NCBI GenBank assembly: GCA_046760445.1
Contig: JBHIEE010000014.1
Coordinates: 1 to 36,363, forward strand
DNA from: JBHIEE01 sp046760445
Lineage (GTDB): Bacteria; Acidobacteriota; Aminicenantia; JdFR-78
Direction of reading: 5' to 3'
DNA length: 36,363 nt
The translations under genes and the position numbers were made by a program. The notes below the pieces were generated by a model. It had not been told where the DNA came from. It saw nothing but the letters and a program-made list of their open reading frames with translations, and did no database searches. Positions 9,314 through 18,158 of this stretch are shown one piece after another. How positions within the stretch are numbered: position 1 is the first letter of the stretch; every line of letters starts with the position of its first letter.

Positions 9314-9471
9314 TTATTATTACTCCTTTTTTAATATGATTTTCTTTAATCTTTTACCACAAATTATTACTTGTGTAAACTGATTTATAACAGAAGTCAG
9401 AAGACAGAAAACAGAAAGCAGAAGAGGTTAATTATGGGGAAGAACTTGAATTTTTATTTTCATTTTTTCTC

Positions 9472-9500
9472 TTGACGAAGGAAAAATTTTTGCATACATA
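9472..9500 (+). promoter_or_regulatory. Promoter of the PadR-HAAS unit
   Basis: TTGACG (9472-9477), a 17-nt spacer, then TACATA (9495-9500), 22 nt before ATG 9522. The -10 region ATACATATATAGTGT is AT-rich and partly dyad-symmetric, as expected if the PadR product repressed itself. That last point is inference. Confidence 0.5.
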
Positions 9501-9521
9501 TATAGTGTCAAGAGGTATTTA

Positions 9522-9882
9522 ATGTTAAGATTCTTTCGTGAATTTAAAAGAGGATCAACTAAGCTACTAATTCTATCTCTATTAAAAAAAACCAATGTAC
9601 GGCTATCAAATGATAAAAGAGATTGAAAAAAGAAGCAAAGGTTATTTTAATTTACAGGAAGGTTCGCTTTATCCAGCTCTACACAGCTTAGAAAATCAGG
9701 GATTAATTAAAGGTAAATGGCGGGAAACCAAAATCCGGGAAAGAAAATATTATTATTCAACTAGGAAAGGCTTAAAATTTTTAGAAGAGACTGCCAAGGA
9801 ATGGCATCTATTTTCTCAAAGTTTGTCAACATTTTTAAACACCCTGGATTTTCAAATAATAATTAGAGGAAATGGACGATAG
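9522..9882 (+). pseudogene. PadR-family transcriptional regulator, frame broken at an A8 tract
   Basis: Translation from ATG 9522 (ribosome site AAGAGGT) gives MLRFFREFKRGSTKLLILSL in one frame, the normal PadR N-terminus. The rest (PMYGYQMIKEIEKRSKGYF ... GSLYPALHSLENQGLIKG ... RERKYYYSTRKGLKFLEE) lies in another frame. The switch falls at the eight-A run about 9583-9590. Removing one A would restore LLKKPMYGYQ, the family consensus. The intact product would be about 119 residues with a winged helix. The remaining open frame has a possible ATG at 9595, but this would lack helix 1. The stop TAG lies in a GACGAT repeat. PadR genes commonly pair with HAAS-domain genes, as here. The break could be decay, a sequencing error or slippage. 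Confidence 0.75.
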
Positions 9883-10035
9883 GCGATAGACGATGGGCGA
9901 TAGACGATGGACGATGGGCGGTGTAGGGCAAGGCTTTAGCCTTGCTGTAGCGGTGGCCCGCTTGCAGCAAGCAAGGTTTTTCCCAGACAAACGTGGAGGA
10001 TATCGTAAAACGGCGCAAGTAAATCTCTGCGCTAC
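9874..10035. repeat. GACGAT/GGCGAT degenerate tandem repeat plus palindromic element
   Basis: 9874-9921 is a run of GACGATGG/GGCGATAG units. It is followed by a perfect 7-bp hairpin GCAAGGC-TTTA-GCCTTGC (9928-9945) and an outer inverted pair GTAGCG (9947-9952) / CGCTAC (10030-10035). It fills the gap between the PadR and HAAS genes and supplies the PadR stop codon. No gene is seen. Confidence 0.65.
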
Positions 10036-10055
10036 AAAATAGGAGGTATCAAACT

Positions 10056-10961
10056 ATGCTTGAATTGATTAAAAAATATATTGGCGAAGTATTAAAAAAA
10101 TTGGAATTAAACTCTGCTCAAAAAGAAGATATTTCAAAAGAGATAAACTCTCATTTGCTTGAATCAGCTCAGGAATATCTAAAACAAGGATTATCTCATG
10201 AAGAAGCTCAAAAAAGAGCTGTTAAAATTTTTGGTAGCTCCTCAAAAATTGCCCGAAAATTACAATGGATTCATGGCTTTGGTCGATTTTCAGAAAATAG
10301 GTTTTTAGATGCTCTATTAGGAACAATCCCTTTTATCCTTAGCTTGCCTATAATATTGTTAGTAGAGACAAAAACATTAGATAGAAGTTCCTATTTTTTT
10401 GCTCTATTTTGGATTGCTGTTATAATAATTTCAACTTACGCCTTATTAAAAGGCGTGCCTTGTTGGACAGTTACATGGTTAGGGTTTTTAAATGTCATCA
10501 TTCTCCAGTTATTATTCTTTTTCTCTTACTACTTATCTCCTATATTACCTATAATCCTTTTGTTTGCAATTCTTATCTTTCTAATTTATCTCATCTCCAG
10601 AAAAGATATAAAATTGACTTTACTCTTTCTTCTTCCTTTAGCAATTCCCTATGTATTAGTTGGCTACGACGATGTTATTCCATCTCATCGAATTCCAATG
10701 GGAATTTTAGTTGTTTTATTTACAATTGTAGCTTCTTTTATTCTTTTATATTTCAGGCTTAAATTCGCTTATTTAATCGGAGCATTGGGTTTTTGTCTTT
10801 ATACATTTGTTTACTTTGATATAATTTTCAATGCTCCTTTAACCCCTCCTTTAGAAAAAAATTACCTTGGACCTTTACCCACTATTCTTGGCTACATTAT
10901 TCCTCTCTTAATCATCTCCGCTGCTCCGGTTTATCTTTATTTAAAAGAAAAATATTCTTAA
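10056..10961 (+). CDS. HAAS/permease-prefix-domain membrane protein
   Basis: 301 residues, starting at ATG 10056 behind AGGAGG. Residues about 1-75 match the HAAS (DUF1700/permease-prefix) helical domain (LNSAQKEDISKEINSHLLES ... GLSHEEAQKRAVKIFG), which typically accompanies PadR regulators. From about residue 88 onward there are seven or eight hydrophobic segments (for example FILSLPIILLVET, FFALFWIAVIIISTYALL, ILPIILLFAILIFLIYLI, ILVVLFTIVASFILLYF). It is probably an inner-membrane partner through which the PadR protein senses or responds. The substrate or signal is unknown. It follows the PadR gene after 173 nt of repeat sequence. Confidence 0.75.
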   Translation: MLELIKKYIGEVLKKLELNSAQKEDISKEINSHLLESAQEYLKQGLSHEEAQKRAVKIFGSSSKIARKLQWIHGFGRFSENRFLDALLGTIPFILSLPIILLVETKTLDRSSYFFALFWIAVIIISTYALLKGVPCWTVTWLGFLNVIILQLLFFFSYYLSPILPIILLFAILIFLIYLISRKDIKLTLLFLLPLAIPYVLVGYDDVIPSHRIPMGILVVLFTIVASFILLYFRLKFAYLIGALGFCLYTFVYFDIIFNAPLTPPLEKNYLGPLPTILGYIIPLLIISAAPVYLYLKEKYS

Positions 10962-10963
10962 TT

Positions 10964-11028
10964 GTGCCTATGTGCATAGGTGCCTATGTGCCTATGAACT
11001 CAAGCACTTAGGAACATAGGCACTTTTT
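10964..11028 (+). terminator. GTGCCTATG repeat cluster, possible rho-independent terminator
   Basis: Three direct copies of GTGCCTATG (10964, 10980, 10988) face an inverted CATAGGCAC (11015-11023) followed by TTTTT (11024-11028). This can fold as a 9-bp stem with a T-run just after the HAAS gene. The internal repeats resemble the dispersed elements elsewhere, so it may be only a repeat. Confidence 0.4.
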
Positions 11029-11143
11029 GTTTGATTTGTATTTTTTCTATTTTTAGTTTATAATTATTACACAATTTAGAGAAAAAAGGGCTTCACTTGA
11101 ACTTTCTGCAAAAATATGGATAATCCCATAATATAAAAGAAAA

Positions 11144-13957
11144 ATGAAAAAGCTCTGGTTTTTCTTCTTAATTTTAATCTCAGTTAGTAGTGTTCTGGCT
11201 CAGAAACTCCACATAAAAAATTACACCATTGATGATGGCCTACCAGCTGCTCAAGTCTGGTGCAGTTTGCAAGATAGTAAAGGATATATCTGGTTCGGAA
11301 CAACAGGAGGTCTGGCCAAATATAATGGAGCTGAATTTATTACTTATACAGTTGCAGACGGTTTAGCAAATAATGTAGTTAGAACTATATTAGAGGATGA
11401 GGGAATTATATGGAGTGCAACTAATAATGGAATCAGCCGGTTTAATGGCAAAACATTTGAAAATTATACTGCTAAAGATGGATTAGGCAGCGGCGTTGTG
11501 TGGTGTGGAGTAAAATTTCAAGGCTATTTATGGTTTGGTACAAGTGAAGGAGGCCTTTCCAGATTCGATCCCGAGTACTCGGGACAGGCAGGTCAAAGAT
11601 TTATTACTTATACTACAGAGGATGGCTTACCCCATAATTATATTTATTCCCTCCTGTCTGATGGGTCTTATTTGTGGATAGGAACTCGGGGAGGCGGACT
11701 TTCCAGATTTGACGGGAAAAATTTCATCAATTATGGAGAAAAAGACGGACTTTATGGCAAGACTATAAAAGCTCTATTAAAACAGGATTCCATTTTATGG
11801 GTAGGAACAAGGGATAAAGGTCTATTTAAATTTGAAAATAATGAATTCACCAATTATTTCCCAGAAGATGATATTTATTGTGCTGCTTCAGGCAAAGACT
11901 TATGGTTTGGAACCATAGGAAATGGAATCATCAGGTATAATAAGAATAATTTTCAACGATATAGCATTGAAAATGGTTTGATAAATAATCTAATTTTTTC
12001 TATTCTAATAGATAGAGAAAATTCAGTCTGGTTAACTACCAATTATGGAATAAGCAAGATTCTTTCTGACAAATTTTTAAGTTATTTAGAAAATGAGATA
12101 GTAATGTCAATTTATGAATATAAAAATTCAGTGTGGTTTGGAACACATGAAAATGGTTTAATAAAATTTGATACTGATTTTACTGCTTACACTACTAAAG
12201 ATGGATTATTGAGCGATGAGATTTGGGATTTGACTAAATTTAAGAAAAAACTCTGGATTGCTACATCTGAGGGGTTGAACAGTTTTGATGGCGAGAGGTT
12301 TGAAAAATATACCACAAAGGATGGATTGATTTATAATTATATTATAGACATTTTGCCTACTGAGAAATTTTTATGGATAGCCACCACTCTGGGAGTGAGC
12401 AAGTTTAATGGTCAAAAATTTATAAATTACACCACTGAAGATGGTCTGGTTAACAACTATGTTCTATTCGTTTACCAAGATGGAAATAAATTTTGGTTTG
12501 CGACTGAAGGTGGAGGAGCCTCCTGTTTTGATGGCAAAAAGTTTATAAATTACACTACTAATGATGGATTGTCAAGCAACAGTGTATATACGATTTTTAG
12601 GGATAAGAAGGGTATTTTATGGTTTGGAACAGCCCTAGGGCTAAATAAATATGAAGGGAAGAAATTTACTCTCTATACCACCAAAAATGGTCTAAACGAT
12701 AATACTATCGGCTCTATTTTAGAATATAAAGAGAATTTATGGTTAGCAACAAATAAAGGGCTGAATGTATTTAATGGCCAAAAAGTAATAAAAGTTTATG
12801 ATAAAAAAAGTGGATTAATCGGTAATGAACCAGGCAGCTCGAATTCTTTATATCTCGACAACCAGGGAAATATATGGTTTGGTACTAACAGAGGAGTTAC
12901 CAAATATATTCCTGAAAATGATATTCCAAATAAATTGCCTCCAGCAGTATACATAGAGAAGTTTTTTGTCAATGATTCATTCACTGAACAAAAAGAGAAT
13001 TTGAAGTTTGAATATAAAAAGAATAATGTGAGATTCTCCTACATTGGTTTATCCTTTAAAGATGAGCAAAATGTTCGCTATCAATATAAGCTTGAAGGTT
13101 ATGATAAAGATTGGTCAGAGATTACTGAAAAAAGAGAGATAAGGTACACAAATTTAAATAATGGTCGTTATACTTTTAAAGTCAAGGCAAGAAATGGAGA
13201 TGGCTACTGGTCAGAAGCTCCGACTGAATTATCTTTTATAATTCTGCCCCCTTTCTGGGAAACTTGGTGGTTTATCGGACTGTCAGCTATAGGTTTCCTG
13301 TTTTTAGTTTTTGCGGGTCATAGGTATAGAATTAACAAAATAAAGAGAGAGAAAGAGAAACTTGAAGAATTAGTCAGAGAAAGAACCATAGAACTTGAGG
13401 AAAAAACCAAACTGCTTAATGAATTGGCTATCACTGATGAGTTAACTCAAGTATATAATCGGCGATTCTTCATGAAAAGTCTGGATGAGGAAATAAGGAA
13501 AACTACCCGAAGGAAGTCACCAGACTCTCTGTCTCTGATTATTTTGGATATTGATCATTTCAAAAAATTTAATGATAATTTTGGTCATCAGGCAGGAGAT
13601 TATGTCCTGGCATGTTTAGCAGAGATTTTAAAAAATCGAATTCGTGAAACAGACACTGTGGCTCGGTATGGAGGTGAGGAGTTTTCTATAATTCTTCCCT
13701 CTACTGATTTAAAAGGTGCCCAAATCTTAGCTGAAAATTTACGCCAATCAGTTGAGAATTGCCCTTGTAAATTCAATGATCAGATATTCAAAATAACCAT
13801 CAGCTTAGGAATTGGAGTTATCAGTCATCCCAGAGTCTTCCATGAAAGATTAATAGATAATTTAATTAAAGCAGCAGACGAGGCACTTTACGAAGCCAAA
13901 AATAGTGGTCGCAACTGCGTGTGTTTCAAGGAAGCTATTTCTGACGAGGGAAATTAA
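11144..13957 (+). CDS. Periplasmic two-component-type propeller sensor with GGDEF diguanylate cyclase
   Basis: 937 residues. A signal peptide (1-19, ending VLAQ) leads to more than ten propeller repeats (units such as IWFGTTGGLAKYNG ... YTTKDGL). A Y_Y_Y domain (about 630-700, YQYKLEGYDKDWSE ... YTFKVKARNGDG) follows, then a transmembrane helix (WWFIGLSAIGFLFLVFAG), a coiled coil and a GGDEF domain. The cyclase active site is GGEEF (843-847), with TDELTQVYNRRFF at the domain start. An inhibitory-site RETD lies five residues before GGEEF, so product feedback by c-di-GMP is expected. Most family members carry a histidine kinase; here the output is c-di-GMP. Residues 143-149 (PEYSGQA) come from an inserted 21-nt element. 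The ligand is unknown. Confidence 0.9.
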   Translation: MKKLWFFFLILISVSSVLAQKLHIKNYTIDDGLPAAQVWCSLQDSKGYIWFGTTGGLAKYNGAEFITYTVADGLANNVVRTILEDEGIIWSATNNGISRFNGKTFENYTAKDGLGSGVVWCGVKFQGYLWFGTSEGGLSRFDPEYSGQAGQRFITYTTEDGLPHNYIYSLLSDGSYLWIGTRGGGLSRFDGKNFINYGEKDGLYGKTIKALLKQDSILWVGTRDKGLFKFENNEFTNYFPEDDIYCAASGKDLWFGTIGNGIIRYNKNNFQRYSIENGLINNLIFSILIDRENSVWLTTNYGISKILSDKFLSYLENEIVMSIYEYKNSVWFGTHENGLIKFDTDFTAYTTKDGLLSDEIWDLTKFKKKLWIATSEGLNSFDGERFEKYTTKDGLIYNYIIDILPTEKFLWIATTLGVSKFNGQKFINYTTEDGLVNNYVLFVYQDGNKFWFATEGGGASCFDGKKFINYTTNDGLSSNSVYTIFRDKKGILWFGTALGLNKYEGKKFTLYTTKNGLNDNTIGSILEYKENLWLATNKGLNVFNGQKVIKVYDKKSGLIGNEPGSSNSLYLDNQGNIWFGTNRGVTKYIPENDIPNKLPPAVYIEKFFVNDSFTEQKENLKFEYKKNNVRFSYIGLSFKDEQNVRYQYKLEGYDKDWSEITEKREIRYTNLNNGRYTFKVKARNGDGYWSEAPTELSFIILPPFWETWWFIGLSAIGFLFLVFAGHRYRINKIKREKEKLEELVRERTIELEEKTKLLNELAITDELTQVYNRRFFMKSLDEEIRKTTRRKSPDSLSLIILDIDHFKKFNDNFGHQAGDYVLACLAEILKNRIRETDTVARYGGEEFSIILPSTDLKGAQILAENLRQSVENCPCKFNDQIFKITISLGIGVISHPRVFHERLIDNLIKAADEALYEAKNSGRNCVCFKEAISDEGN
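11570..11590. repeat. 21-nt palindromic element inserted in frame in the propeller gene
   Basis: Begins with CCCGAGTACTCGGG, identical to the intergenic palindrome at 1163-1176, followed by ACAGGCA. It sits exactly between the codons GAT and GGT of a propeller repeat and adds seven residues (PEYSGQA). Sister repeats read SRFDGKNF or SKFNGQKF without it. Confidence 0.75.
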
Positions 13958-13988
13958 CTCTTGTATGCAATTTGTGTTCTTTCATGGT

Positions 13989-15662
13989 TCAAAATAATCC
14001 CACTATTTCCCCTTTGTCTGAGATATCTATTCTCTCTGCAGCCGGGTTTTTTGGTAAACCAGGCATGGTCATAATATCTCCACAGAGAATGACCACGAAT
14101 CCTGCCCCTGAACTTAGAGTAACATCAGTGACAATTAGGATAAAGCCTCTTGGCTTGCCTAAAGCCTCATCATCAGCAGAAAGAGAATACTGAGTTTTGG
14201 CAATACATACCGGGAAATGTCCAAATCCCATTTTCTCAATTCGAGCAATTTTTCGCATTATTTTTCCCTCCATGGCAATCCCTGCAGCACCATAAATCTT
14301 CCTACCAATGGTTTCTATCTTATCAATTATTGGTATATCCAATGGATAAAGAAATTCAAAATTATTTGGTTCTGAGGTAACAACGCTCATCACTTTTTGA
14401 GCCAATTCTAAACCCCCTTTTCCTCCCTTTTCCCAGACCTGACTGACGGCTACTTCAACTTTTTCTTGACGACATAAATCCAAGAACTTATTTATCTCCT
14501 TATCTGTATCAGTAGAAAACTTGTTTAAGGCAACCACTAAAGGCACACCAAAAATTCTTATATTTTCAATATGCTTTTGCAAATTTTCAAATCCTTTTTC
14601 TAAAGCTTTTACATTCTCTTCCTTAATTTTATCGAGTTGAATCCCTCCGTGCATCTTCAAGGCCCGAATAGTAGCTACCAGAACACAGGCATCTGGAGGA
14701 GGGATATTTCCTGTTCTAACCACAATATCAAAGAATTTTTCAGCTCCTAAATCTGTGGCAAATCCAGTTTCAGTCACTACATATTCAGCTAATTGAAGCG
14801 CCATCTTTGTGGCAATAATTGAATTTGTTCCATGTGCGATATTGGCAAAGGGGCCTCCATGGATGAGTGCAGGTGTGCCCTCCAAAGTCTGGACAAGACT
14901 TGGTTTAATCGCGTCTTTAAGTAAAGCAGCCATAGAGCCTTCTGATTTTAAATCTCGAACAAAAACAGGATCTCCGTCAGGAGAAGAACCAATAAATATA
15001 TTTCCTAATCTTTCTTTCAGTTCTTTTAAATTCCTTGAAAGACATAAAATAGCCATCACCTCAGAAGCAGCTGTAATATCAAACCCTGTCTCACGAGCAA
15101 TCCCTTGAAAGGGACCTCCAATTCCCACTACTACTTCTCTTAAAACCCGATCATCCATGTCCATTACTCTTTTCCAGGCAACTCGACGACAATCTATTAG
15201 ACCACAGACACCTTCATGATGGATATGATTGTCCACTATGGCAGCTAATAAATTATGAGCAGATGTAACAGCATGGATGTCTCCAGTAAAGTGAAGGTTA
15301 ATATCTTCCATAGGAATAACCTGAGCATAACCGCCTCCCGTGGCTCCACCCTTCATCCCAAACACTGGACCTAAAGAGGGCTCTCTTAAAGTAACTACTG
15401 CCTCTTTACCAATCTGAGAAAAAGCATCAGCCAAACCAATACTTAGGGTAGTTTTCCCCTCTCCAGCTGGTGTGGGAGTCATTCCCGTAACCATAATCAA
15501 TTTCCCTTTTTTATTTCTATTATTTTTCAACTCATCCAGAGAAATTTTTACCTTGTAATTTCCATAAAACTCCAAATTACTAGTATCAATTCCTAATTTT
15601 TCAGCTATCTCAATAATGGGTCTAATATTTGCTTGTCTAGCAATCTCAATATCTGTTTTCAT
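13989..15662 (-). CDS. fhs: Formate-tetrahydrofolate ligase
   Basis: ATP-dependent formation of 10-formyl-THF from formate, feeding one-carbon and purine synthesis or the methyl branch of the Wood-Ljungdahl pathway. 557 residues, full length. The nucleotide loop is TPAGEGKTT (64-72), followed by the family signature REPSLGPVFGMKGGATGGGYAQVIPMED (written here as a span, residues about 93-120). HFTGDIHAVTSAHNLLAA is also present. A strong AAGGAGG site precedes ATG 15662 and the stop is TGA. It converges on the GGDEF gene with a 31-nt gap. No other folate or acetogenesis gene is nearby. Confidence 0.96.
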   Translation of the reverse strand: MKTDIEIARQANIRPIIEIAEKLGIDTSNLEFYGNYKVKISLDELKNNRNKKGKLIMVTGMTPTPAGEGKTTLSIGLADAFSQIGKEAVVTLREPSLGPVFGMKGGATGGGYAQVIPMEDINLHFTGDIHAVTSAHNLLAAIVDNHIHHEGVCGLIDCRRVAWKRVMDMDDRVLREVVVGIGGPFQGIARETGFDITAASEVMAILCLSRNLKELKERLGNIFIGSSPDGDPVFVRDLKSEGSMAALLKDAIKPSLVQTLEGTPALIHGGPFANIAHGTNSIIATKMALQLAEYVVTETGFATDLGAEKFFDIVVRTGNIPPPDACVLVATIRALKMHGGIQLDKIKEENVKALEKGFENLQKHIENIRIFGVPLVVALNKFSTDTDKEINKFLDLCRQEKVEVAVSQVWEKGGKGGLELAQKVMSVVTSEPNNFEFLYPLDIPIIDKIETIGRKIYGAAGIAMEGKIMRKIARIEKMGFGHFPVCIAKTQYSLSADDEALGKPRGFILIVTDVTLSSGAGFVVILCGDIMTMPGLPKNPAAERIDISDKGEIVGLF

Positions 15663-15732
15663 TCTTGCCTCCTTTTAGCGAAGTAAAAAAATAAAATCAA
15701 CTCCTTTTGATTGACATATGAAGCAAAAATCA

Positions 15733-15803
15733 AAAGTCGTTATTCGTTAATGGTTATTCGTTGAATCGTAAAGTATATATTCAAATAATGAATAACCGAC
15801 TTT
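15733..15803. repeat. GTTATTCGTT inverted repeat in a 395-nt non-coding gap
   Basis: AAAGTCGTTATTCGTTA at 15733 pairs imperfectly with AATGAATAACCGACTTT ending at 15803. The rest of the gap 15663-16057 holds a GC-rich patch (about 15834-15899, CTCGCACCGACC ... GCTCGGCACGAAGCGGGAC) and TTTTAGCTTTTAGTTTTTAG low-complexity sequence. I see no gene, tRNA or clear promoter in it. Confidence 0.6.
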
Positions 15804-16057
15804 AAAATTTTCGGGATAGTTTTTCATTTCCCTCGACCTGCCTCGCACCGACCTCCTTCTGGTTCTACGAGGTGAGCTCGGCACGAAGCGGGACGAAGAT
15901 TTAGCTTTTCCTTTTTAGCTTAGATAGTTTCATACTTATCAGATCTTTTCTTTGATTCACTTTTGAGTTTTACGCTGTAGTTTTTCATTTTTAGCTTTTA
16001 GTTTTTAGTTTCCTAAAGCTACCATAAAAGCCATTCTCACCATCAATCTATATAATA

Positions 16058-16921
16058 TTATTTGAGGTCATTTGAAAACTCTATTTTTTGATGAATGCGT
16101 TGAAACCAGCGATAGAGCCATTCGTTCGCGACTTTTCGATTACTGCAGAATACAAACTGTACATTCCTGAATTCAACTGTCAGGTCAGCCAGAAGTTCAG
16201 CAAGATAGGAAGCTGAGTAATATGTTAACTTTTTCGGATTAATAAAGTCAGCATAAGGCGATTCAAAAACAACTGCCTTATATGAAAAAGTTGATAACTC
16301 CTGAAGTTTTGCTTTTAAAACATCAAAAGTGGCAATCTCATGAAGAAAATTATCCTTGGTTTTTCTTTCAGCAACAGCAACCAAGTTTTCATTATAAATC
16401 AGCGCATAGTCTCCCACAGGAAGTTTCTTTCTTTCTGTTTCTACATTCTTGAAACGATAGGGATATCTTTCATTAATATCTATTAAAACTTTAAATCCCC
16501 CTTTCTTCCTGGATCGGGGAAGATATGCTCCCCTCCTTTCCGCAACTGCTGATGACTGAGTAATCCAGAAAACCTGGTCATAATATTGCCCGGGTCTTGT
16601 CTTATATTCCTTCTTTAAGAAAATGAACCAACATCTTTTCTTTATTGGTCTATCCAGAATTATGGTCAGCTTCTTTCCATATCTTGAGAGGGAAACTATA
16701 TTACACTTTTCTAATGGCTCCTGAGCTGGAAGATCATTCACCCGGAGGGTTCCTTCTATCCTGCAAAAAATTTTCTTGCCCGGCCCAGGCCACCTTTCCT
16801 GGACTCTAAGAGACAAAAACTCTCCTGGTTTTTCTTCAATAAAAAGCCGATAAGGAAATCTACCCCTGGGTTCAGAATAAATCAACCATTTGAGATTCTC
16901 ATGATAAGGAATGCTATTCAT
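16058..16921 (-). CDS. ERCC4-type nuclease-domain protein
   Basis: 287 residues. The C-terminal half (about 143-275) matches the ERCC4 (XPF/Mus81/Hef) nuclease core. It shows VLIDINERYPYRF with the first acid, then KLPVGDYAL, then VAERKTKDNFL, which is the ERKxxxD catalytic element. Later come KAVVFESPYADF and a helical end. The N-terminal about 140 residues are basic and aromatic and I do not recognise them. No helicase or HhH domain is attached. The family cuts branched DNA, so this is probably a repair or recombination nuclease. It follows the UPF0158 gene by 55 nt on the same strand. Relatives are best known from archaea and eukaryotes, and small bacterial forms are scattered. Confidence 0.75.
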   Translation of the reverse strand: MNSIPYHENLKWLIYSEPRGRFPYRLFIEEKPGEFLSLRVQERWPGPGKKIFCRIEGTLRVNDLPAQEPLEKCNIVSLSRYGKKLTIILDRPIKKRCWFIFLKKEYKTRPGQYYDQVFWITQSSAVAERRGAYLPRSRKKGGFKVLIDINERYPYRFKNVETERKKLPVGDYALIYNENLVAVAERKTKDNFLHEIATFDVLKAKLQELSTFSYKAVVFESPYADFINPKKLTYYSASYLAELLADLTVEFRNVQFVFCSNRKVANEWLYRWFQRIHQKIEFSNDLK

Positions 16922-16976
16922 TATATTGCTCGTCTTTGTATTTAATTATATACAATTTACTGTAGATTATCAGGTC

Positions 16977-17453
16977 TTATATTGGCTCAATTCCAATGCT
17001 ATTGAGCCATTCAATAACTTCTTTATTCATTCTTTCTTGTTTAAATTTGAACCACTTTTCCCTGTAATCTGGATAATCCCTCAAGACATTCTTAAAACGC
17101 CTAAAAGCACCTCTGCCATCCAAAGCTATGGTTAATTTTTCTCTCAATGACTCATCTTCTACCATTTCTGCAAACTCCACCATTAAATTATATCCCTCAT
17201 AAGATGGTCTTTCGGGAATACGCTCATAACGATCCGATTCTTCGAATAATATTTCTTTAGCTAATTTAACTTCCTCTTTCTGCCAATCAGGTAAATCTTT
17301 TCCTGGTTCTTCCTCCTCGGCGCATCTAAGTGCTTCTCCAGAAATAGGAATAACTTCTCCTGTTTCCTTATCAAGATAATAATCCATATCATATCGATTA
17401 ACATCTTCCATATTTGCAGCAATCATTTCCAAATCTACTTTTAATTTTTTCAT
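16977..17453 (-). CDS. UPF0158 family protein
   Basis: 158 acidic residues without membrane segments. It matches the UPF0158 pattern: an early acidic YLDKETGEVIPIS turn, IPERPSYEGYNLMVEFAEMV, then GRGAFRRFKNVLRDYPDYREKWFKFKQER with a C-terminal WLNSIGIEPI. The function of the family is not established. It starts at ATG 17453 with only a weak ribosome site and lies between the amber-split gene and the ERCC4 gene. It could be cotranscribed with both. Confidence 0.75.
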   Translation of the reverse strand: MKKLKVDLEMIAANMEDVNRYDMDYYLDKETGEVIPISGEALRCAEEEEPGKDLPDWQKEEVKLAKEILFEESDRYERIPERPSYEGYNLMVEFAEMVEDESLREKLTIALDGRGAFRRFKNVLRDYPDYREKWFKFKQERMNKEVIEWLNSIGIEPI

Positions 17454-17531
17454 AATTAAAACTCTCTTTTTTACGCAAAAATTATACTAAACCAAGCGTT
17501 TGATTTCAAAATGATAAGGTATTTTATAAAC

Positions 17532-18116
17532 TTAACTCTTTATTTTTTTTCTCTTGGGTGGACGACTCCCGTGCCACTTAATTAAACTTTCTTTAGCCAT
17601 TTTCTTTAATTTTGTTATACTCACGCTTTCTAATAATGCTAAATTTTCTTTTGCGATTTTATAGTCGGGATTAATAGATAAAGCCTTGTGTAAACATTTA
17701 AGAGCCTCTTGTTTATTCAGAAGAAGGCAGTACAGAGTTCCCATATTGCCCCAAGCAACATAATTTTCTGGGTGAATTTTCAAATGTTTCTTAAAGGTCT
17801 CAATAGCTTCTTTATATTTTTTTTCTTTAGTTAAAGCTAATGCCTTAGAAAACAACTCCTCCGCCTCTTTATCTTCTTTAGTGATCATAGTTATGGGCTG
17901 AGCCAACACTTTCAGGCAAATATTTTTGCTGGGATTACCTATTTTTTCCCTTTCTTCAAGGATAACCTCTCTCGGAGTTTTATTGTCTAATTTAGGAACA
18001 GAGGTGTCGAGCCATTTCTCCTGAACTTGACTAATAGCCTGGTCTAACTCTTCCTGACTGGAATAACTTTCAGGTTTGATCTCGCTTTGTAAATAAGCCA
18101 TAAGCTCACCAATCAA
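17532..18116 (-). CDS. TPR protein, downstream half of an amber-split gene
   Basis: 194 residues if started at TTG 18116. ATG 18101, preceded by GGTGAG, is a better-placed alternative start. Residues about 1-65 (ELMAYLQSEIKPESYSSQEE ... KLDNKTPREVILEEREK) form a helical region. Three TPR units follow (AEELFSKALALTKEKKYKEA, AWGNMGTLYCLLLNKQEA, and a capping unit), then a basic tail PPKRKKIKS. It lies in the same reading frame as the upstream gene at 18159-18983, separated only by one TAG (18159-18161) and 14 sense codons (EKGKEFPRGPQEIA). So it is probably the C-terminal half of one original protein of about 484 residues. Confidence 0.65.
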   Translation of the reverse strand: MIGELMAYLQSEIKPESYSSQEELDQAISQVQEKWLDTSVPKLDNKTPREVILEEREKIGNPSKNICLKVLAQPITMITKEDKEAEELFSKALALTKEKKYKEAIETFKKHLKIHPENYVAWGNMGTLYCLLLNKQEALKCLHKALSINPDYKIAKENLALLESVSITKLKKMAKESLIKWHGSRPPKRKKIKS

Positions 18117-18158
18117 GGCAATCTCTTGGGGTCCACGGGGAAATTCTTTTCCTTTTTC

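Noticed and set aside
9320..9420. Promoter for the thiolase gene (TTTACA-17-TAAAAG on the minus strand)
   Set aside because: The -10 match is too weak to list as a feature.
15834..15899. GC-rich patch as a possible tRNA or structured RNA
   Set aside because: No cloverleaf could be drawn and the GGTTC-like stretch lacks a matching T-arm; it looks like another repeat.
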